From Trichostrongylus colubriformis (taxonomy: Eukaryota; Nematoda; Chromadorea; Rhabditida; Trichostrongylidae): 64,000 bases of DNA. Both the position numbers and the translations under genes were made by a program. Numbering within the stretch: the first letter of the stretch is position 1; each line of letters starts with the position of its first letter. Positions 53,113-64,000 of this stretch are shown here, piece after piece. The stretch is from positions 31,287,994-31,351,993 of the forward strand of contig OZ022259.1 of the NCBI GenBank assembly GCA_963978905.1, read 5' to 3'. A model generated the notes under the pieces. The model was not told the origin of the DNA and did not search any database. It worked only from the letters and a program-made list of their open reading frames with translations.

Positions 53113-56100
53113 GACAATGAAAAACGATTTGGTGTATTTGCGGACATACATAAACTCGAAATTGTACAGGGGAGCAAGCACGAAATGAACTGCAACGTAT
53201 GGAGGCGGATTCTTCAAAAGCCTTCACATAGAGATCCACCCCTCCGCCCATGGGCTGTGAAACGGAAGGCAACCTGAACACGATAGCGTGGGAGGATTTG
53301 TGCAGATGAAGGAGCTGTCAGGTACCGGCGACAGTCTGTGGGTGACAGTCTCCCACAAACTGTCGAAGGAACGGGATTATGTGGGATTAGGTGGGTGGGG
53401 CTCGAAAAGGGTTCTGAGAGAATGTATGTGATTACCGAGAGCGTGGTCACTTATCACAGTATAATCTCCACGTTGTGATCATGCGACAACAGCCAAAATT
53501 CACTGGTATGCTATACGGTCCAAACACGCTCTAGAGTTGGGAAAGCCACGCCCCTGTTGTCACGTCACAGCATTTGCCTTTTCAAAATGAAAATTTTCAG
53601 TTGGTTATCCAAAAGTTTTAATTTGGGTAACACTATGAAGATTCATACGAGTCGTAGAGGTTTAGGAATTTTTAATATTTTAAGCACATTTATGCAGAGA
53701 GGACTCAAATTTTTGGTGCGGTCAAAATGCTCAACGATTTTGAGACGATTTGCTTCAAGACGGCGAAATGTGCCATTACTTTTTTTGACTGGAGTATTAT
53801 GCAAATTTTCTAGTGCACCCTCTTAGGGGAACCACCAGAGTACCACCCCCTCCCCACCAAATTTTTCGATAACGAAGAGGTTAAACCGGATTTATCACTT
53901 CATAAAGGATTTATTTTTCTTCTAGAGAACAAACGGAACACCTGGAGCACTGCCCGCCGTCTGAGTGGACACCTCAGTTAACACGGCTTATTGTTAATGA
54001 CAAACTGTAAATAATGGGACAATTATCACGCTCCGTAGCTCATGATAAACTATAAATAATGGGGCGAAAAAAATTAAATTACAGCTTCCATGTGTTCTTT
54101 CTACTCTCAGATCAACCCTTAGTACAAGAGGAACGCATGAGAGAGAGTGTTGCTGACGTAACCAAAAAACAGTAAACAATTAATGTTTCACTGAACAAGA
54201 ACAAGTAAAGACTGCAGAGCAGCAGCTCACAAAATTCCACCACAGATAAACAGCACTTGTACGCCCCCACCTTATCATTAGACATGCACGCTTCAAAAGA
54301 CACAAAGGTAACATCAGGCAGGAAGTAGAGGTACATCTTGAAGGGAAAAAAGGTGGTTATTATGGACGTGGTTCTCGAACAGAACGAGTGGGAGGTGTGG
54401 ACACCTATCACTACACTTCTTTTACCTCTTGGTGATGTAAAGACCATCACAAAACAACAGGTTACGAGTTGCTCAAACTCGCTCTGAGCGATGAGCAAGC
54501 CACGCCCACTCGGTCGCATGCACAATGTGACTTTGCTGAGAGCAGAGCTGATGGAAATGAATTGTAATATTCAATGATATTCAGATTTTACCGCAAACGG
54601 ATGAAATATAGATTGAAAAGATTTTGTGTTGATTGCCGCTGCCATCGGAGTGTGCCGTGAACTCAACTTTTGAAAACGCTCGTAAATCTCGTTGAAGACA
54701 CAATGGTTAATGCTATTGCAATAAGCAAGCGGAACGAATCAAAGGAAACGTCCGAGTTCATCGGCAAGGAAGTTGGACTTGGGATGCGTGCAAACGGAGC
54801 AATTCCATATCCACTGCGCTACACGTGAGCGGAATCACAGTTCGATGCGGCTTGTGTTACGGCAAAGCCAGCACTGAAATAATTTGGCACTTACACAGTG
54901 GCCCCGCCCTTTTCCATGAAGCCACTTATCCCATTTAGACCTCGGGGTGCACTCTTATGGTGCTACGTACTAGTTCATGTGCCCTATCCAAGATCTGTCG
55001 GAAAACCAAAATATTAGCGACTAATTGATGCTGCCGTCAGCATCGAGCACGAAAGAACGCCCACGTGCGTGTAAAGAGACCCGCGGTGGTAGCGTTTGCA
55101 TACTATGCAGCATATATGTATAGCAAGGTTTTACTATGTATAGCATAAGTAACAAGCAAGTTACTGATTAACTTGCTTGTAAATCTGTCGTTGAGACAGA
55201 TAAGTGATTCACCTGAAAACCATCAGGAAAATCATTTCAGTCACCGGAAAAGGAGAAGATAAGAGGGTTATCGCGGGGATTTTCGTTTTGTGCTTGAGTT
55301 TTTCAGCGCAACCTATCACATTAAAACGAAAACCAGACAGACACATTTATATACAAAAGGGGAAATGTTGTGGAATGAAGCGGAGAAAGGAACTGTGAAT
55401 GAAATGGATAACGAGAGTTTTGACGTCAGAATTTTGGATTATTTAACTCCTACACGCTACGACTACTTCCGCTACACTTGTCCAGTCCTATAGGCTTCAA
55501 TACTTAGCCAAAAAGCCAGCTATGCCTGCACTGCAGGGTTGGCAGGAAGGTTTTTCTGCAGCACAAAAGACGAAGCACTACAAACTGTGTCACAGAAACC
55601 CACACAGACAGCCTCGTCTACGGATAGTTCCCACCCAGAGAGAACCGCATCCGATAGCAACCCCTTCCGCGATGCAGTCCCTTTACAAACAGACACCGCA
55701 ACACACATATGGACAGGCACTCCGGATAGCCCCGCCCACAGACAACCACGCCACGCCCCTTTCCTCTCCAGCGCCGACCCTTTGGCCCCTTCATACAGCA
55801 CCTATCAAAGAAATAATAAGAGACAGAGAATGATATTTTCAGATTATTTTCATGATGTTATTGCGTTATGTTACATTTCAAGCGTGAGCCGCACATTTCG
55901 CCAGCTCAACAAGGGCTTTAAGGTTTAAGAACTGTACACACACGTGACCATGTTTTCAAAATATGAGCTCAATGTATGTAGACAGTTACAGTCATATAAC
56001 TACTCAGACATCTCCCTGGAAAACAGTGAAATAGCTTAGCCTCCGCTTTTGAGGAATTAACGAAAGATAAGCTGTCGAAAACAGTATGTTTCATGAAATC

Positions 56101-57479
56101 ATCCGCCTTCACAAAGTTTCTGATGCGATGTCAATTAGAGGCAGCAAAAGGAGATCAAGATGAAAGCAAACAAACCACTGAATGGCAAACGTCAGCTTGC
56201 AGTGGAGAGACCTATTTTTACCAATTTGACAATGATTGCAAGTTTCGAAATTCGGAGACCAGTGAAATGAGACGGAAATTGTACGAGTACGTGGTATCAG
56301 CTTGTAGTGTTTTGATGTTGACGTCAGGCAAACAGTAAACAACACCGATTCCGTCGCTGCCACGCCTACCCTTGAATTTTCAGAACGAGAGCGTAACGAC
56401 CCTAAGAGCCCCACGTGGATCTCGTCATCGGACGTGTGGACATCTGCCAACTACAGAGCTACTGAAATGAGTGTGGGGGTCTTGCGGGAGAAATAACGAA
56501 GAAAACTAAAATGGTTCATTCCGTATTTTTCCTACAACAGTCAACGACAAAAAAAAGGAATTTCAAGATTGTGTTGGAAGGGTAAGACGGGGGGGGGGGT
56601 CTGTAAAGGTTAATCAGATTCTATCCCCGCAAATTATATTATCACCTCCTTTTTGCTGGGAGAAGGATGCATACCTGCATTTGTACTGAGCTATTCAATT
56701 GATTTTCAGGTTAAATACTCATATAAATGGCTTTGCAGTTTTGGACGAAGGATCATTTTGTGAGATATTCTTAATGGGCTTTTGCACAAAGAGATCAAAT
56801 TTTTCGTTGTTACTCTTTATTATCGTGGAATATCAACAAACCTGGAAGTAAGCCAAAAATGTAAGCTGCAGGTCACAACGAACGGGAGATCGAACTGGAA
56901 GCATATACGGAGGAAAACTATTCCAAAAAAAGCAAAGTTCCTATTTGATCGGTTTAACAATCAAAACTATAGAAAAGCATCAAGTTTTCAGCATTGGACA
57001 AACTCTTCTCCAGATATGTCATTCATATTACTTTCGTTCAGAGTTGTATGTCGTTTAAGCTTCTGAAAATCCGACGCTGTTCAAATCGCTAAACATTGAG
57101 GAAACCATTATCCCAGAAACTTTCAGAACTATTTAGTAGTGATGGACGGTCTGGTTGCTCTCACATCACCTGTAACCCTTCTGGGTTTGAATCCGAGACA
57201 GTACCAGTGAAAGTGAAGCTACTTTTCTCCATGAATTTCAAAACAAAAATTTGATTTTAGCTTACTTTTTGTATAATAAACTAGGGTCCGTATCACTTCG
57301 AGCCGAATTCCAGTTACTCTCAGTAGAAATTGTAAATACCAAGCCATCCCTCAGGCAATACAGCTACACCTCAGCTTCGACTACTGTGAATCGATGGTGG
57401 CATGACGGTACGGCCCTACAGGGTAATCGTGCAGCAAATTTTGCACCAATCTCTTTTTCCTCCAGGCCATTCAAAGGCA

Positions 57480-57680
57480 ATGATAGGGGTGTATTGGGCC
57501 GAGTATGAGAACATTGTCGACTACGAAAGTAGGGGTGCTGATTAGTACGAAAATGAAGAAACAAGGAGGCCAAAAGCCAAAGAATAAGACCACTTTCCCA
57601 CCGTTGATGCCGAAAGGAGATGGCCCACGTTGACGAAAGGGGCAGGTCATGTCAAAGCAGATGGGAAGTGTTGAAAAATG
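57480..57680 (+). repeat. Possible diverged R1 fragment
   Basis: CGACTACGAAAGTAGGGGTGCTGATTAG parallels the GGAATATGAAATTGAGGGTGCTCAGCAG end of R1 at 44290, in the same orientation. Similar fragments occur near 26830-26900 and 30240-30310. Weak similarity only. Confidence 0.35.
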
Positions 57681-58819
57681 TGGCTTTCGCAAAGTCCGGG
57701 CGCTCCTTTGTAACAGAAATTTCGTTACATATAGTTTTCCTAGACCCGGGACCTTCACTTGGATGACTCACTTCAGGAGTTCTCATTACTCATATCGCCT
57801 GGAATATCAGAGCCTATTGCAATGTCTTCTAAACATAAATATCAGTTGTCATGGCTCATTTTTCGTCTTGCAGTTCAGGAGCTAACAAAAGTGCAAATCT
57901 CTGACTGGGCAAGGTGGAAATCTTCTTTCAATAAATTCATGCTTCGTTGGGGGTTGAATAGCTCTCTATTTACTCACACTGAGAAAGGGTGCAACGAAAG
58001 TTGTTAGAAACTTCAGAATCACTATAAATTAAAAAATTATTTAGGAAACCGTGCCCGGAGGGTAGAAGATAGTAATCTCAGCGAAAAGAGTGCGAATCAA
58101 GTATATGTCGCTGGATGTGTCAAATGAAGGTTTCGGTGAAATTTGCGCAAAAACGCTTTATGCTACGTTCATTTTAAGAAGGTAACATCGTAAAAGTATA
58201 TATGCTATTGCCATTGTTTGCGGATCACCTCCCATAAGTGGAACACCGGTAGATGCTTAAAAAGGCGATGTTTGAACAGATGACCTTTTCAGGGCTGCTT
58301 TTAATCGAATGCCTTGCCTTGCCTTGCATTGAAATTAATTCCTTACCTAGAAATAATCAGGAATACCACAAAAACAATTTGTCATTCGCCCTCTGGCCAA
58401 GAACAACAACCGCAAATTTGATGAAAACGTAAAGAAAAATTCGATTGAATGTTGTTCGCATGTAAGAGAAGAGGGACGAAGATCACTGACAACACGCAGC
58501 TCAAAGAGCCATTGACATCCGATCCGAAACGCAATTCGAACCCAATGGAAGACGACTTCTGAGCGGTTTTCAAGGATTTCCATAAGCAGAGTGTATGCTT
58601 CATGAAACTTTCTCTAATTTTCATTTTTTGACAGGCCACCGAAATAGAAGGAATAATTTGATAGCTCGTGCATCTAAGCTATTTCTCTGCACCATTCAAG
58701 CCCTAAATAGTTAAAGTAATCGTAGCAGATCACTCTCTTTTCGGGTATTTCTGTTTTACTTCCATTCATTCGATTTTCTATTTATCGTAATGGCACCTGA
58801 CAGTGACTGGGCCCATATA

Positions 58820-58975
58820 ATGACAGGGGATTGTTAGCTGTGTACAAGTCAGTGCATTTATCGTCGCAGACTACTCGAAGACAAATTCACAGACTCCGGC
58901 GAGATTGAAGGCCAGGCCTTAGCTGGCATTGATCCCTCGATCCGATCCATGGACCCCGCTAGGGGGAACGGCCCC
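58820..58975 (-). repeat. Possible third SINE family 1 fragment
   Basis: GTACAAGTCAGTGCATTTATCGTCGCAG resembles GTAGAAGTCAGTGCTTTTATTCTTCCA at 28357, and a GATCCCTCGATCC stretch follows at a similar spacing. Diverged, so tentative. Confidence 0.35.
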
Positions 58976-59454
58976 AGTTTCTACTTCACCTACTCCATGA
59001 ACACAACTAGTGGGTTTTTGAATGCGTGAAAAGCCCCGTACATATACTTTCCATGCAATTCTGATTTCAACTCTGATCCGAATTCTCCTTCAATTCTTCC
59101 AGGTCACGATCGAATAGTAGCTCAGTATAGATGTCATAATTGTAGGAAATAATTACATGAAGGTCACTCAAGCGGAAAATATAAGAGTTCCCGCTCAGTA
59201 TCGATGACGTATTTGAATGTATCAAAAATAGGAGCCAAAGAATGACCATATTAATTTCTTTTCTGGTAGCATGACTTGAACCTTCATGGATAGATTCCAA
59301 TTAAAGAGTTGGGGTAAAGTTTCTTCATGATTCCCCTTTTCATACCCCTCCATTTACATACCCCTCGCTCCATATTACCTGATAGCTAGCCCAGTTATTG
59401 TAGACGATAATCCATAAAGAATGCAACACGGCTTTTACATCGTAACATTCTTCG

Positions 59455-59790
59455 GAGGGATGTAATTTCGAGCGCCGCTTGCGAAGTCCAGCGCGGGAAT
59501 ACAAGAATCCAGCTGAGATAAAGCTCCCCGAAGTGACGAACGACGTTATAGGGCATTCGAGCACGGTTGGAAGATAGAGAGCTGAAGAGCAAAGTGGCGA
59601 AAGTCACGTGGTCAGGGACGCACTGCGAGATACAAATCAACATCGAACGCGGAAATTCAAACTGCACGCCGGCCACTGATGCCTTTCGAGCGTTGCTCGG
59701 CGGGAATTCGGACGAGTTGCTGTTCTTACACTTTTTCGATTCCTAAGTCGGGACACATCGAACGCGAAAATAATTTCAGGTAATTTCTTT
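59455..59790 (+). repeat. Dispersed repeat R3, copy 2
   Basis: Aligns with 43490-43830: GAAAGTCACGTGGTCAGGGACGCA, CGCCGGCCACTG, and GACGAGTTGCTGTTCTTACA followed by TTTTCGATTCC. No coding motif. Confidence 0.65.
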
Positions 59791-61399
59791 TCTTGTTTCT
59801 GCTCTTGTACTGTATCTAGTGGAGTGATTTCAAGAGGAATTAGAATCATGGAATTTCCGTACACCTTTCTTTAGACCTTCATTTGACCCGGCCAGCGGCA
59901 TATATTTGATTTTCATTCTTTTCGTTGAGGTTGCTACTCTCATAACCTTCAAATGCGTCTTTGCCGGTTGCCGCATTGTACATTATGGTATGATTCATCA
60001 CGGTGCCTCTGCAGCTTCCATGGATCTCTCGTTATTCTTGTTTCCAGTGCAGAGTGCAATGGTAGCTGTTCAACCACTGACGATGAGTGATAATTATTGG
60101 GGTCCGGCCCTGCTCAGGCAGAGCTTAGCAATTATGCTGGGTCCTGAACTGCTAGACGAACAAGGAGCCGCAAAAATTGATGGTTATATTGCAAAGATTT
60201 GTAGGCTCTGATATGCCAGACACCTGGAAATGAAAGAGACGGGTGTAGCGCACAATTTGTTGTCCGAATTATGGATCACCCTATATAACGACTATCTAAT
60301 GAGATGAAGGTCATTATGTGGTTATCGCGGTGAGTACCTCGAAAAGTTAGTCTGATCACGAAAAGTGCAGTGAGCTTGTGTTCATCAAATGAACTTCCGC
60401 TTGTTTTGTTGAGCACAGGCCTAGCCCATCTTAGAATGAACCATGCACTAGGGTTCCACGAAGGATTTGTGGTAGGCCTACAACATAAAATAGCTAGAAG
60501 AGTTGTACACATGGGCTACTGTACATTCATGAGGATCCGACCCATGGATACATAGAGATTTCTGACCATCTATGTAAAAGTCAAGGAGGCGGGCTGTAGA
60601 AGAGTCGTTCATCCCTTGTTGTTCGTTCGTTTGAGTCCTGATTTTATGGAAATGAAGGACACGACGGGATTACTCGTGCTTGTGAACGCCAACGCGTTCT
60701 GAACTAATTCTCTCAGCCGAACATCACATATTCTCAGAGATTCGAGCCCTCAGGCTCTCCATCGTTTCTTTTTTGCACTCGGATTTCGCTAGTGTGTCGT
60801 CAATGCACAGAAACTGTCCTTAAAGTATGAACTGCTAACGTTGGACATTTTTTGGAAATATTACACACAATCGGAAGTGTAAATGTGAGCTATTAAGCGA
60901 AAAGGGAGGAACTGCTCCTCACTGCTCCACATTACTGCATTCATCCGTTGTGAATGATACTTACTGATACCGTCGCTTATCATTCCATTTGTTCATCCCG
61001 CCATATCTGAGCGCACAAAACATCCGCGTGGTTTGAGTGCTTTTACGTAGGATGGAATGAATATCAGAATGGAATGGTCCAACTAAATTCATTATCGTTT
61101 TCGTGATAGTCGGAGATATTTCTCAATAATGCTCGGGTGTACTCAGCTGATGGCTCAGAGAAATCGCAAGTGACAATAGTGACGACAACTGTGAAGTAAA
61201 AGCTGATGAGCTGCGATAGACGTATCCGTAATTTCGAAACCATTCCATATATCTTATCTATAAGTAAGGCACAGACAATTGCATACTACAAACTACGATA
61301 CAAATTACAATTTACATGATAGCTGGAGATACTTCTTAATAACGACTGGTAAAGAAGTACTTGGTGGGTCATAAAGATCGTAAGCAGTGATAGAGAAGA
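59791..61399. other. Interval with one weak candidate exon
   Basis: A possible exon at 60050-60211 (see findings) lies here. At 61104-61200 and 61317-61400 an imperfect direct repeat begins GATAG(T/C)(C/T)GGAGATA(T/C)TTCT. Nothing else was recognised. Confidence 0.4.
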
Positions 61400-61830
61400 C
61401 ACCTATTCAGCAAGAGGTGATAAGCAATGGTAGAATGACAGCGTGAGTATTAAAGGAACCGGAAGGGGGTCCGAAACAAGAGAAACATACAAAGAAATGA
61501 GCATTTCGTAACGAACGCAGAAGGTTAGAAGCGATAATCGGTGAAAAAACCCGAACTCAAAAGTGCATCGCTGCGGTGTGTATTCGCGCCTCATTCGCAT
61601 CATCGCACTGGCGTTCCGAGTTGTCCGCTGTAGGAGACGGCCGCGGGCCAACTTTAGTTGTAGCACCTGACTCCCAGCGCAGTGGAGTGGCCATTCCCAA
61701 CTACATTAACATTCATGTAAGTACATCTAGAAACAATATAAGAAAGAACAAAGGAGAAGGTAAAAGGAATGAACAACTTTATAATGGAAACATCTTCTCT
61801 TGGCACCATGCCAAGGCGTCAAATTGGCGA
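61400..61830 (-). repeat. Dispersed repeat R2, copy 2
   Basis: The reverse complement aligns with 50230-50640, including CTACAGCGGACAACTCGGAA and the GATTATCGCTTCTAAC-like and TTCGGACCCCCTT blocks, with CACCATGCCAAGGCGTC (plus strand) near one end matching the CACCTTGCCAAGACGTC of the other copy. Confidence 0.75.
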
Positions 61831-62783
61831 GTTTGTGCAATGGCGGTCACTTGAACTCGTCCACACTACGTCTGTTCTACCGTAAGCCAAAATTACTCCC
61901 TTACGGTGTCTTTAAGTCAATGCAAAGTGATTTGAGGTTATGCGCTGTGAACACTTATCCTTTACGGAAAGATCTCAGCCACTCAGAGTAGGAACGGAAA
62001 ATTACGTAAACTTCCCACTTGCGTCTCCGAATACAGCGAACGACAGAACTGGCCAGCCATTCGGAGGCCCCGCCCCGTCGTCCACCACTTTGACAAGCCA
62101 CAACTTAGTCGGCTTCCCACTTTTTCGTGCGAAATCTTGTATGCGGCCCTTACTAAGCTAATACAACATAAATATGTGGGGAACAGAAAAAGGTTTTTCT
62201 GTGTGCTATTAATTTAAGCCGAAGAAGGATGAAAGCCTATGGAAGGCGGAGCTTCCGCTATGGGCGGTACTAGAATTCAAAGCTCCCACGGCAGTTTCGA
62301 GACAGTATGGAGAAGGATTGATGAATCCTTCAGGTTTCGAATGAATAATTAGAGATAAGAAGTGATGTCGTCAGAAAGTGCTAAAAATAGTCTGTAAAAT
62401 GTGATTGCAGCTCAATGATTTAAACCTGCAACGAATGATGGATGTTTGTGGCAGGTGCAGAAATGGCACATGATATCATGTGATACAGTAAAATCATTTA
62501 TGAATTACGGACAAATGACACCGCTTTATCAAAAGAATGATTATTTCGATCAGAAGCAACATCAGTCACCACCAGTTTCGCTCTGCCCACACGGCGAATG
62601 TATTAATAGGCCTACGAAGGAGGGCGGGCCAGGCCAGACATATGCGTTCCGAGGAACATAGTCCGATGAGCACTACTAACACGGAACTGGTGTGCAATAC
62701 ATAATTAGATTATTGTCTTTGTTCTATGAACGAGTACAAGGGGATACCAGTAATTTGTAATTATAGTAGTCATTTTTATGCAC
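61831..62783. other. Intergenic DNA, nothing recognised
   Basis: Short open frames without motif or splice support. Confidence 0.5.
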
Positions 62784-62785
62784 TA

Positions 62786-63460
62786 CGTGGGTCACTATTT
62801 ATATTTCGGGAATATTCAATACTGTTATCATGGGAGTAAATCTGATGACTCCATCGTAAAGTTCGCCACTTTTAAACAATAGACCCCATCATTCAATTTG
62901 TAGCACGGCGCTATTCGTTCATTTTATAAATTTTTGAAAATTTCGTCGACACAAGCCTTTCTTGGTGAGTTTGTCAAATTGTGTGGGTTTCAACGGAAAA
63001 ATATTTTCTGCAAATCCATGTGTTCAAGTAAAATTGAATGTTTGTTGGTGGAAATAATATTTAGGGATGCCTCAATCTTAGGATGGGTGAATTGGCGATC
63101 TTGCTTAATCATATTGCACACAGCATCGATGTTTTCTTAAACAAGTGCTAATTTCGGACATCCTTGATGAATCTCGTCGGACAGCGGACTACGACAACGA
63201 ATGAGTTCCCTAAGCCAACGATACACTGTGGTCTTTAATGGAGCTTCATTGCCAAATTTTTTAAAAATTTTTGAAAATTTCATTTTCATTTCCTGAAAAA
63301 AACAAAATTTTTCAGATGAATGTAAAATAAACAAAAAGCGCCGTACGGCAAATTGAATGATGGGGTATATAGTCAAAAAAGGCAAACTTTACGATGAAAC
63401 CATCAGATTTACTCCCATGATAAGTATTGCCTATTCCCGAAATATAAATAGTGACCTACG
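62786..63460 (-). mobile_element. Internally deleted mariner with long inverted repeats
   Basis: Inverted ends of about 75-80 bp (left starts CGTGGGTCACTATTTATATT, right ends AATATAAATAGTGACCTACG) share CATGGGAGTAAATCTGATG and ATCGTAAAGTT(C/T)GCC, and are flanked by TA at 62784-62785 and 63461-63462. On the minus strand the N-terminal half of a mariner transposase is readable: NEAPLKTTVYRWLREL (helix-turn-helix) then IDAVCNMIKQDRQFTHPKIEASL. The catalytic half is deleted (675 bp total). Non-autonomous. Confidence 0.9.
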
Positions 63461-63810
63461 TATTACTCCTTGGTCCTCAGATTTCACCAGATCTCTACGT
63501 GTGTGAGCCACCTTTTATGCCCTTTACCCAATAAGATAATGGATGTCAAAGCACTGATAGCTAGAGAAGAGGAAGTGCAAGGGCAAAACTGAAGTTCACC
63601 GCTTTTGTAGCAGGCAAGCATACGCAGAATCACATATGAATAACAGATGACTTACTGAAGCATCGGTCTACTGCGATCACTGCGAAATGTTGTGAGTGTG
63701 GAAGCCAAGCTCAACGAACTTCTTGGAAATCCCTCTGAACTGCGATTTGCCTTATCATGCTCTACCGTAACATAACATGCCATGCTAATTATGCTACTGC
63801 TATATACTGT

Positions 63811-64000
63811 AGGGTGTACCAATAAGGGCGCTCCATCTTTAAAATGATATAAAGCAAGTTGTGTGAGAGGTATAGATGAAATTTATTTTTAGTTTGAAAA
63901 AGTATTCGAAGGCATTATGTATGGAAAATAACATCGTTCGAATGGCCACCTCGACTTCGCTTGGTGGCGCGCATACGAGAAGACCAATTTTCAATGACTC
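63811..64000 (-). mobile_element. Edge of a transposon-like element running off the window
   Basis: A sharp start TGTAGGGTGTACCAATAAGGGCGC resembles a Tc1/mariner terminal repeat. On the minus strand, broken frames include RMRATKRSRGGHSND-type sequence that I associate with transposase-derived repeats in strongylids. The other end is outside the window, so the class is tentative. Confidence 0.5.

Larger units (their letters stand above)
53113..59454. other. Interval without a recognised gene
   Basis: Long open frames at 54112-54525 (minus) and 55522-55928 (open in two plus frames and one minus frame) have no recognisable motif. The second is GC-richer and probably repeat-derived. Also present are a small tandem pair (TAAACTGTAAATAATGGG / TAAACTATAAATAATGGG near 54000-54060), an AACAAGCAAGTTACTG palindrome near 55150-55180 and a G-run at about 56589. 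Nothing else was recognised. Confidence 0.45.

Noticed and set aside
55522..55928. Overlapping open frames in a GC-richer patch as a gene
   Set aside because: Three frames are open simultaneously, composition is repetitive, and no splice sites or motif single out one frame.

Overview
The window looks like nuclear DNA from a clade V (strongylid, hookworm-like) parasitic nematode. The protein-coding genes are split into many short exons with nematode-type splice acceptors (TTTTCAG, TTTCAG). The recognised proteins are animal proteins. The intergenic and intronic DNA is crowded with worm-type transposon debris: mariner relics, TA-flanked and TTAA-flanked elements, a decayed LINE reverse transcriptase, tRNA-derived SINEs and many foldback repeats. 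The genus is an inference; no species-diagnostic gene is present.

Layout. 1-612: last two exons of a LASP-1/nebulin-type LIM-SH3 protein. 1530-2820: decayed LINE reverse transcriptase. 3807-8258: eleven exons of the splicing-associated nuclear protein ESS-2 (DGCR14/Es2), nearly complete, with a mariner relic in intron 7 and a foldback in intron 9 of the true numbering (the eighth intron seen here). 8.3-19.4 kb: gene-poor, with two opposite copies of a ~740-bp TA-flanked element, a SINE and foldbacks. 19417-30085: a secreted or membrane receptor-type protein with an Activin-receptor-like three-finger ectodomain, its two visible exons separated by a 10.4-kb repeat-filled intron. 30-51 kb: essentially a repeat field (foldback family A, tRNA-derived SINEs, an LTR-element gag fragment, a tandem repeat, mariner-like elements). 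51360-53093, minus strand: a previously unrecognised candidate prepropeptide gene with a signal peptide, five KR processing sites and three copies of an (R/K)EPPL motif just before KR. Its 3' end runs into a SINE. 53-64 kb: repeats and two mariner relics.

The genes do not form an operon or a pathway. lasp-1 and ess-2 lie on the same strand about 3 kb apart; I recall both orthologues lying together on C. elegans chromosome III, which would be conserved linkage, but this could not be checked here. The most interesting items are the candidate prepropeptide gene, the SINE that supplies its apparent C-terminus, a 60-bp inverted SINE dimer flanked by a 13-bp target duplication, and an eight-copy foldback family in one 64-kb window.
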